A model generated the notes under the pieces. It saw only the letters and a program-made list of their open reading frames with translations, made no database searches and had not been told where the DNA came from. The translations under genes were made by a program, and so were the position numbers. From NCBI GenBank assembly GCA_964634325.1, contig CAZWJF010000011.1:31444-95443 (forward strand): a DNA stretch of 64,000 nt. The letters are read 5' to 3'. This document shows, piece by piece, positions 58,638 through 64,000 of the stretch. Numbering within the stretch: position 1 is the first letter of the stretch; every line of letters starts with the position of its first letter. This DNA is from JAJXWB01 sp964634325 (GTDB lineage: Bacteria; Pseudomonadota; Alphaproteobacteria; Rhizobiales; Beijerinckiaceae).

Positions 58638-59176
58638 ATGCAGTCGCCTGCCGCGGTGCGCCAGTCCGATCAGGAAGCGAAGTCGATCGCCGAAGTCGAC
58701 CGCATGTTCAAAACGGCTGAGGCGATCGCCGAACAAGTCTGGCGCGAACAGCAGCTTTCCTCGATGCGCATGACCTGGAACCTTTCGTTCCAAGGCTTGG
58801 CCATGGCGGCGTTCGTGCTCACGATGCGGCCGGACATCCAGATCGCGCAGAAGCTCGTCGTGCAACTCCTCATAGCAATGTCCGGCGCCGTCGTAGCCAT
58901 CGCGACGCTTGTCAACGTCAGAGCGTCGCAAGAACAGCGAGACCGCTTGAGGCAATCCTGGGAGCGATTGAATACGTCGAACGACCCGCTCGCTTTTCCT
59001 TGCCCGTTTTCAGAAAAGCGAGGCTCCTCTCGCGCCAGAACGGCGACACAAGGATCTTGTGGACGGCCACGGCGCTGTGGATCGCCTTTGGGTGTGTGGT
59101 CGCCCTCCCAACGCTATCGAACGTCTGGGACAAATGGTTCGCCAAGCCGCAGACGATTGCTCGGCCTGTCAAATAG
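58638..59176 (+). pseudogene. Frameshifted small membrane protein gene
   Basis: The ATG frame from 58638 reads well to about 58960: a helical N-terminus, then a membrane hairpin with FQGLAMAAFVLTM and LVVQLLIAMSGAVVAIATLV. It then turns into Arg/Ser-rich nonsense that runs on to 59207. One frame over, from about 58968 (AIEYVERPARFSLPVFRKAR), the text is protein-like again. It has a further membrane helix (ILWTATALWIAFGCVVALPT) and ends at TAG 59176. Adding a single G to the GGG at the junction joins both halves into about 179 residues. So this is a one-base deletion or a sequencing error; no slippery motif is seen. Three or more membrane segments, family unknown. Confidence 0.65.
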
Positions 59177-59221
59177 CTTCAGACAAACGCTAGCAGACTG
59201 TCCGTAGCGCAGCCGCCCGGT

Positions 59222-60094
59222 TCAAGCGACCTCCCGCCGCTCCTCGCCACGCTCGCGCGCGAACGGCGACGTCAACCGTACACGCTGGCCGAGATAGCGG
59301 TCGATTTGCTCGAGCGTCATGTCGCGCAGATCGGCGCCGCGCGCCTGCGCGTCGCGCCACTCCTGCGTCCACGCGACAGCTTCTTGCGGGGAGAGCAGCG
59401 CCGTCCAGCCTGCCGCTTCCATGCGCGAGGCGTGCGTGTCGTGAGAAAAAGACCAGGCGCGGGCGAGGCCGTCTGTCCCATCGCTCGCTTTTTCGGCCAG
59501 CAACAGAACGCCGTACAAGGCGTCGAGCACGTGGAGAGGCCGCATGCCGTCGAATTGCGTCGACGGCGCGCCAGCGTCGGCCGCAAAGTCGCCGCCGCCG
59601 ATCGGATCTGGACAATGCAGCGAAACGACCTGCGCCTCCGACGTCTGGGTCAGATCCATCCAGTCCAGAGAGACGTAGGCCGGCTCCGGCGACACGAACA
59701 AGATCGTTTGCGCCGAAGGCGCACGCATCGCAGCGTCCAGTACATCCGGACCGCCTGTCGTGCGCAAGCGCTCGAGCGCGCCAACCGGGACACTTCCGGC
59801 CGAACGCGGCGGACGCGTCGCAAGGTGAATGACGATGTCCGGGTCGGCTGCGCGCAACGCGCCGTCCAGCAGAGCCGCGTCGCATACGTCGCCGCGCACG
59901 TCGCACAGGTTGACGCCGGCGCGCGCGAGTTCGAACAACGACGGATCCGTCGCGGGCGCAAGGCCGTATCCCGTCACACGCGCCGCAAGCCGCTCGAGCA
60001 TGAGACACAGCCACGCGCCCTTGAAGCCGGTATGTCCAGTGACGAAGACGCGGCGTTCGCGCCAGAAGGAGGAATCGATCACTTCAATCTCCAA
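59222..60094 (-). CDS. RfbG-like (CDP-glucose 4,6-dehydratase) homologue lacking the Tyr/Lys catalytic pair
   Basis: A 290-residue SDR-fold protein. The N-terminus FWRERRVFVTGHTGFKGAWL and YGLAPATDPSLFELAR match CDP-glucose 4,6-dehydratases, as do PIGGGDFAADAG, RPLHVLDALYGVLLLAEKA and the C-terminal TLEQIDRYL. But the catalytic block (in RfbG S-D-K-x-Y-x-N-x-E-W, then Y-x-x-x-K) reads SPEPAYVSLDW. The segment that should contain the Tyr-x3-Lys pair is missing, so the protein is about 65 residues short. The frame is uncorrupted, so it may be a retained NAD-binding protein of changed function. It stands alone. Confidence 0.72.
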   Translation of the reverse strand: MEIEVIDSSFWRERRVFVTGHTGFKGAWLCLMLERLAARVTGYGLAPATDPSLFELARAGVNLCDVRGDVCDAALLDGALRAADPDIVIHLATRPPRSAGSVPVGALERLRTTGGPDVLDAAMRAPSAQTILFVSPEPAYVSLDWMDLTQTSEAQVVSLHCPDPIGGGDFAADAGAPSTQFDGMRPLHVLDALYGVLLLAEKASDGTDGLARAWSFSHDTHASRMEAAGWTALLSPQEAVAWTQEWRDAQARGADLRDMTLEQIDRYLGQRVRLTSPFARERGEERREVA

Positions 60095-60318
60095 ATCCTT
60101 CGACCGCGAACACGCAATGCGTCGCAGCGCAGTCGACGACGAAATAATCCAGCAAGATGACGGCGGAACGTCGGCGAACGGTTCGGGCGTCGAGAAAAGA
60201 GACGCAACTCATCGCATCACCCTTGCCCATGTCTCGAGGACGAGCGGACAGTCCCCGGACCGAGCGATCGGTCTTTATGGCGGACGAGGCGTTAGCGAAA
60301 AGTTAAAATGCGACCTGA

Positions 60319-60975
60319 TTACAGGAAGGGGTTGGTCTCGCGCTCCTGACCGATCACGCCCATCGGCCCATGGCCGCTGAGGAATGCGGTGTCGTCGCCC
60401 AGCGGAAACAATTTCGTCCTGATCATCTCGATCAGCGTCTCGTAGCTCCCGCCCGGCAGATCGGTGCGGCCGATGGAGCCGCGAAACAGAACGTCGCCGA
60501 CGATGGCGAAGCCCTGCATGCTCTTTTCTTCCTCGCGCTTCTTCCATGCGAAGACGACGCTGCCCGGAGAATGGCCGGGACAGTGCAGCACGTCGAACGC
60601 CACGTCGCCGACGTTCACCGCGTCGCCCTCTTTCAGCCAGCGACCCGGCGTGAACGCATCGGCGCGCGGAAATCCGTAGCCCGCCGAAATCTGCGGCAAA
60701 TTGTCGATCAGATCCTTGTCGCCTATGTGCGGCCCCTCGATTGGAACGCCGGTCTTGCGAGCCAGCTCCGCCACGCCCGAAATATGATCCAGATGACCGT
60801 GAGTGATGAGAATCTTCTCGAGCGTGGCGCCGGTCTTGGCGAGCGCCGCCTCGATGCGATCAACATCGCCGCCGGGATCGACGACGGCGGCCTTGTTCGT
60901 CTTCGAGCAGACGATGATCGAGCAATTCTGCTCGAACGGCGTGACGGGAATGACGGCGAGTTTGAAGGGATGCAT
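60319..60975 (-). CDS. Glyoxalase II-like metallo-beta-lactamase-fold hydrolase
   Basis: A 218-residue MBL-fold hydrolase. Zinc ligands are in ILITHGHLDHISGVAE, HCPGHSPGSVVF, GDVLFRGSIGRTDLPGG and LSGHGPMGVIGQE. The pattern fits the short YcbL/glyoxalase II-like group, hydrolysing thioesters such as S-lactoylglutathione, or related persulfide chemistry. The N-terminal VIPVTPFEQNCSIIV is typical. The ATG at 60975 has no strong ribosome binding site. A 224-base gene-free gap separates it from the RfbG-like gene. Confidence 0.9.
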   Translation of the reverse strand: MHPFKLAVIPVTPFEQNCSIIVCSKTNKAAVVDPGGDVDRIEAALAKTGATLEKILITHGHLDHISGVAELARKTGVPIEGPHIGDKDLIDNLPQISAGYGFPRADAFTPGRWLKEGDAVNVGDVAFDVLHCPGHSPGSVVFAWKKREEEKSMQGFAIVGDVLFRGSIGRTDLPGGSYETLIEMIRTKLFPLGDDTAFLSGHGPMGVIGQERETNPFL

Positions 60976-61032
60976 GATCTCTGTCCGGTTGCGCCCGCCA
61001 TAGCATCGAAGCGACGGGTCGTCACGCGTCTG

Positions 61033-61887
61033 CTAATGCGCCGAATCGCGCGCGGTCTCGATGTAGATTTCGCGCAGGCGGCGCGTCGCGGGGCCGGGCG
61101 CGCCGTCGCCAATCGCGCGGCCGTCCAGCGATACGACAGGCATGACGAAAGCCGTCGCGCTGGTGAAGAAGCACTCGGCTGCGCCTTGCGCCTCCGCGAT
61201 GGTGAAGGGTCGTTCGACGACAGGCATGCCTCTCTCGTGCGCCAGCGTCAGAACGGCCTTGCGCGTGCAGCCCGGCAGCAGGTCCGTCGACAGAGGGCGT
61301 GTGACGATCTCGCCGGCCTGCGTCACGATGAAAGCGGTGGAAGACGAACCTTCGGTCACGAAACCATCCTCGACCATGAAGGCTTCCGCTGCGCCTGCCT
61401 CGCGCGCCGCCTGCTTGGCCAGCACCTGGGCGAGCAGCGCGATCGACTTGATGTCGCGCCGCATCCACCGGATATCAGGCGTCGAGATAGCCGCGACGCC
61501 GCTCTCCGCCGCCGGGGCGCCGATGATCTGCTTCTTCTGCGCGAACGCGACGAAGGTGGGGCGCGCGTCGGCGGGAAAGGCGAAATCGCGGTCCGCGGCT
61601 CCGCGCGTGACCTGCATGTAGACAAGACCCTCGCGCACGTCGTTGCGCGCGACGAGCTCCTTCTGCATCGCCACGATCTGCGCACGCGCCAGCGGCGCGG
61701 CCATGCCGATCTCTTTCAGCGAGCGTTCGAACCTTTCGAGATGCGCCGAATTGTCGACAAGCTTGCCGTCGAGCACGGCGCAGACCTCGTAAACGCCGTC
61801 GGCGAACAGGAAGCCGCGGTCGAAGACCGATACTTTCGCCTCTCCCCGCGCGACATATGCGCCGTTCACATAGACGATTTCGTTCAC
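61033..61887 (-). CDS. dat: D-amino-acid transaminase (class IV aminotransferase)
   Basis: A 284-residue PLP enzyme. The internal-aldimine lysine is in RRDIKSIALLAQ; other class IV landmarks are FDRGFLFADGVYEVC, RFERSLKEIG, VTEGSSSTAFIV and TRKAVLTLAHERG. The length matches bacterial Dat proteins, which make D-glutamate and D-alanine for peptidoglycan; branched-chain transaminases are longer. The start is a GTG at 61887 with GGAGAG upstream. A longer frame to 61938 lacks a better site. Its 5' end is 74 bases from the divergent HCCA-isomerase-like gene. Confidence 0.88.
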   Translation of the reverse strand: MNEIVYVNGAYVARGEAKVSVFDRGFLFADGVYEVCAVLDGKLVDNSAHLERFERSLKEIGMAAPLARAQIVAMQKELVARNDVREGLVYMQVTRGAADRDFAFPADARPTFVAFAQKKQIIGAPAAESGVAAISTPDIRWMRRDIKSIALLAQVLAKQAAREAGAAEAFMVEDGFVTEGSSSTAFIVTQAGEIVTRPLSTDLLPGCTRKAVLTLAHERGMPVVERPFTIAEAQGAAECFFTSATAFVMPVVSLDGRAIGDGAPGPATRRLREIYIETARDSAH

Positions 61888-61961
61888 GCGGCTCTCCAAC
61901 CACAGGCGCTCGACAGGTCCGGCCGGCCCGCGCCACAATCGGTGCGACCCGCGAGGACAAC

Positions 61962-62567
61962 ATGATCGAATTCTTCTTCGACTGCTCGAGCCCCTGGACC
62001 TATCTGGCCTTCCATAGCATTCCGCCGATCGCAGCGGAATTCGGGGAGGACATCGTCTGGAAACCGATCCTCGTCGGCGGCGTGTTCAATGCGGTCAACC
62101 CCAGCGTCTACGCCGCGCGCGAAAATCCGGTGCCCGCCAAGGCCGCCTACATGCTCAAGGATCTGGCTGACTGGGCGCGGGCGTCGGGGCTGACGATCCG
62201 CATGCCGCCGTCGGTCTTTCCGGTCAACAGCGTGAAGGCGATGCGCGGATGCGTGTTTCTCGAGCCCGAAGGCAAGCTCGTCGACTTCGCCCGCGCGACG
62301 TTCGAAGCCTATTGGGGGCGCGACGTCGACATCTCCAAAGACGAGGCGCTCGCCGACATCTGCATTTCCGTCGGCGTCGAGCCCGCACGCTTCTTCGCAG
62401 GCGTCGCGCGCGCCGAGGTCAAGGAGGCGCTACGCGCCAACACCGACGAACTGATCGCGCGCGGCGGCTTTGGCTCGCCGACGATCTTCGTCGACGGCGA
62501 CGACATGTATTTCGGAAACGACCGCGCGCCGCTGATCCATGCCGCGCTCGCCCGCAAGCATCGCTAG
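61962..62567 (+). CDS. 2-hydroxychromene-2-carboxylate isomerase-like protein (DsbA fold)
   Basis: A 201-residue thioredoxin-fold protein of the HCCA isomerase/kappa-GST family. The N-terminus MIEFFFDCSSPWTYLAFHSI contains the S-P-x-x-Y active-site pattern. The family block ILVGGVFNAVNPS and the C-terminal ARGGFGSPTIFVDGDDMYFG with its cis-Pro loop are present. The aromatic-degradation substrate is unproven; a glutathione-dependent isomerase or reductase role is likely. The stop shares a CTAG palindrome with the convergent L,D-transpeptidase gene. Confidence 0.9.
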   Translation: MIEFFFDCSSPWTYLAFHSIPPIAAEFGEDIVWKPILVGGVFNAVNPSVYAARENPVPAKAAYMLKDLADWARASGLTIRMPPSVFPVNSVKAMRGCVFLEPEGKLVDFARATFEAYWGRDVDISKDEALADICISVGVEPARFFAGVARAEVKEALRANTDELIARGGFGSPTIFVDGDDMYFGNDRAPLIHAALARKHR

Positions 62568-63136
62568 TTGAGGACGGTGACGCGCGTTCCGACGCGGACG
62601 CGGTCGTAAAGATCGATCACGTCTCGATTGGTCATGCGGATACAGCCCGAGGACACGGCCGCGCCGATCGTGTCCGGCTCGTTGGAGCCATGAATCCGGT
62701 AGAGCGAAGACCCGAGATACAGAGCGCGCGCGCCGAGCGGATTTTCGACCCCGCCCTCCATGTGGCGCGGCAGGTCCGGCCGGCGGCGCAACATGTCGGC
62801 GGGCGGCGTCCAGTCCGGCCACTCGCGTTTGCGGCTAACCTGTTTGACGCCCGACCAGGCGAAACCTCGTCGGCCGACGCCGACGCCGTATTCGATGGCG
62901 CGCCCGTCGCCCAAGACGAAGTACAATCGCCGAAACTTCGTTGAAATGACGATCTCGCCAGGGCCGAATTGCCGGTGGCTCCAGCTCACGATGCGGCGCG
63001 GAATCCCGGGCTCCCGGAAGATCGTCAGAAAATCGTCGAGCGGCCCGCTCTCACGATCGTATGTCTGAGCCCGGGCCGCAACGGCCGGAAGCCCGAGCAG
63101 GCCGGCTACGATCAAGCCTCGCCGCGACAACATCAT
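62564..63136 (-). CDS. L,D-transpeptidase (YkuD domain), exported
   Basis: A 190-residue periplasmic L,D-transpeptidase that forms 3-3 peptidoglycan or lipoprotein crosslinks. The signal peptide has a twin-arginine look (MMLSRRGLIVAGLLGLPAVA, then ARAQ). The YkuD catalytic motif is YRIHGSNEPDTIG followed by SSGCIRMTN, with the nucleophilic Cys and the His. The stop overlaps the convergent gene's stop by four bases. Either of two ATGs at 63136 and 63133 may be used. Confidence 0.94.
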   Translation of the reverse strand: MMLSRRGLIVAGLLGLPAVAARAQTYDRESGPLDDFLTIFREPGIPRRIVSWSHRQFGPGEIVISTKFRRLYFVLGDGRAIEYGVGVGRRGFAWSGVKQVSRKREWPDWTPPADMLRRRPDLPRHMEGGVENPLGARALYLGSSLYRIHGSNEPDTIGAAVSSGCIRMTNRDVIDLYDRVRVGTRVTVLN

Positions 63137-63219
63137 CCACGCACTCCCGACAAAGGGTCAGCGCGGATTTTCGGCAGGCATTTGGGCCTAATTTTGGACG
63201 GCGCTGTTCAGGCGAAGAA

Positions 63220-63242
63220 TGGTGCCAGGGGCGGAATCGAAT
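63220..63242 (-). other. tRNA 3'-end-like fragment, possible attachment site
   Basis: On the minus strand the sequence reads TTCGATTCCGCCCCTGGCACCA, a T-loop, T-stem 3' strand and acceptor end closing in A-CCA. It matches what I recall of a tRNA-Phe 3' end except for one missing G in the acceptor. No body of a tRNA lies next to it. Base composition drops immediately to its right and a gene of unlike character follows. It may be the displaced end left when an element integrated into a tRNA gene. Confidence 0.4.
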
Positions 63243-63328
63243 ATTGCTTATAAAATATTGATATTACGATATTTTCCACCGCGCCAATTTCCGTGTACCC
63301 AAATTTGTACCCCGTCACCTGGAGCATC
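63243..63328. other. AT-rich non-coding junction
   Basis: About 85 bases with runs such as ATAAAATATTGATATTACG and the repeated pair GTACCCAAATTTGTACCCC. This is far richer in A and T than the window average. It lies between the tRNA-like fragment and the 3' end of the partial gene and holds no gene. Confidence 0.4.
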
Positions 63329-64000
63329 TCAGTATCTCGCCTGCTGTTGCGGACGGCGGAACGACAGCCCCCCGTCCGACGTCCTGATTAGCTGAACATA
63401 CGTGCCATCCACAAAATCGGGGGTACCTGCGACCTTCGCCACCCACGTAAATTGATCTGCACGCGATACCGTCCAGGTCGACACACTCCCCTCTGGATCA
63501 TTGATCTGAACCTGCCCGTCTAAAATGTTCAAGTCCTTCGGGAAGATCAACGAGCGATCTACTGCTGCGTACCGGCCAAAGCCTAAATGCGCCCCAAACC
63601 CTTCAAGACGACCGTTGATCTCAAATGCCTCATCGCCGCCCGCCGACCGAAATACCGAAATGGCAAGTAGTTGAGCCTTCAGCGCGTTCAGCCCGACGTG
63701 CCAATCTGAGTTCCATTTATTCGCTATAACCGCGACTGAGCGGGGTACGAAAGACAGTAATGTCTCCGCCTGCTTTTCATTGATAACCTTCGAGCGCGCG
63801 AGGCTTGCGACGCAGTCGCCCTGCGGATCGCCATAACAAAATGAACGAATCTGCGGCAGAACATGATTTTCGAACGAGTGCGTTATCAACTCGACCTCCA
63901 CGACGAACCAGTGCGAAAAATCCTTCGCAATAAGGGCCATGTCGGTGACCTGAGACCCTGTCCTCCTCCGGTTTAGGGGAGAGTCCTTGGTTTCATTTCT
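63329..64000 (-). CDS. Partial hypothetical protein, possibly nuclease-related; 5' end off window
   Basis: The frame is open from the right edge: 20 codons precede the first internal ATG (63940) and read as ordinary protein (RNETKDSPLNRRRTGSQVTD). So at least 223 residues are present and the true start is outside. The block HWFVVEVELITHSFENHVLP, with Q next, then VPRSVAVIANKWNSDW has the E-x-E/strand layout of some PD-(D/E)xK-like nuclease domains, but no clear E-x-K is seen. Codon use and base composition differ from the rest of the window, which suggests transfer. Function not assigned. Confidence 0.6.
   Translation of the reverse strand, partial: RNETKDSPLNRRRTGSQVTDMALIAKDFSHWFVVEVELITHSFENHVLPQIRSFCYGDPQGDCVASLARSKVINEKQAETLLSFVPRSVAVIANKWNSDWHVGLNALKAQLLAISVFRSAGGDEAFEINGRLEGFGAHLGFGRYAAVDRSLIFPKDLNILDGQVQINDPEGSVSTWTVSRADQFTWVAKVAGTPDFVDGTYVQLIRTSDGGLSFRRPQQQARY

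Noticed and set aside
60095..60318. 26-codon plus-strand ORF starting near 60231
   Set aside because: No ribosome binding site and no protein-like features; too little to support.
60370..61965. 531-codon plus-strand frame opposite the MBL hydrolase and transaminase
   Set aside because: Catalytic motifs are on the minus strand; the frame is antisense noise.

Overview
This is GC-rich chromosomal DNA (roughly 65% by eye) from an alphaproteobacterium, most likely a member of the Hyphomicrobiales. Three things point there: the assimilatory sulfate operon arrangement (DUF2849-cysI-DUF934-cysH-cysD-cysN), the NirBD-NasA-NrtABC nitrate module, and generally alphaproteobacterial forms of ErpA, PpxA/GppA, RlmE, Dgt, RhlE and GlpDK. 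Genus-level placement is not possible from reading alone. Genes are dense, and many stops and starts overlap (ATGA, GTGA, TTGA), so much of the window is in operons.

Layout. 1-9041: the 3' part of guaB, then housekeeping genes (hot-dog thioesterase, maltose O-acetyltransferase-like enzyme, MAPEG protein, small lipoprotein, class A beta-lactamase coupled to erpA, dgt, metallo-beta-lactamase-fold hydrolase, rlmE/ppx) and a tRNA-Gln(CUG). 9191-20642: a minus-strand nitrate assimilation operon, nirB-nirD-nasA-small ORF-nrtA-nrtB-nrtC-like-GAF protein, with a very good sigma-54 promoter and an FNR-like box in front of nirB. 21070-27609: the divergent plus-strand sulfate assimilation operon (APS route, no cysC seen) ending with a TauE/SafE permease. 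Both operons need siroheme and reduce an oxyanion by six electrons.

27692-36207 is the most unusual part. A Crp-family regulator with an apparently intact cyclic-nucleotide signature is followed by a near-consensus Crp box and then a 1547-residue protein. That protein appears to fuse an N-terminal accessory domain, a DyP-type haem peroxidase, a cytochrome P450-like domain and an SGNH hydrolase. Facing it, 9 bases away, is a class III nucleotidyl cyclase-AAA-TPR protein. Together these look like a possible cyclic-nucleotide-linked oxidative enzyme module. I do not recognise it as a described system; the linkage is inference.

36208-42676: a 690-base non-coding, AT-rich gap, a small membrane protein, and an acid/CoA catabolic cluster (MaoC-type hydratase, thioesterase, IlvD/Edd dehydratase, facing DapA-like and RraA-like genes) with a palindromic intergenic repeat between the convergent sets. 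42855-48460: a DUF6481-like coiled-coil protein, a universal stress protein, a NUDIX hydrolase, a Tat-exported FAH-family protein, a 42-residue cysteine-rich lipoprotein, and a metallophosphoesterase-like/radical SAM fusion. 48626-57832: a hypothetical protein, glpD-glpK, a secreted Gly/Tyr-rich protein, a GST, an RhlE-type helicase, a TolB-like/TPR membrane protein and two small hypotheticals. 57923-63136: pyrE, a frameshifted membrane protein gene, an RfbG-like protein lacking its catalytic Tyr/Lys, an MBL-fold hydrolase, a D-amino-acid transaminase, an HCCA-isomerase-like protein and an L,D-transpeptidase. At 63220 a short sequence resembling a tRNA 3' end marks a change to lower-GC DNA. 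A partial gene there, possibly nuclease-like, runs off the right edge and is plausibly the start of an integrated element.
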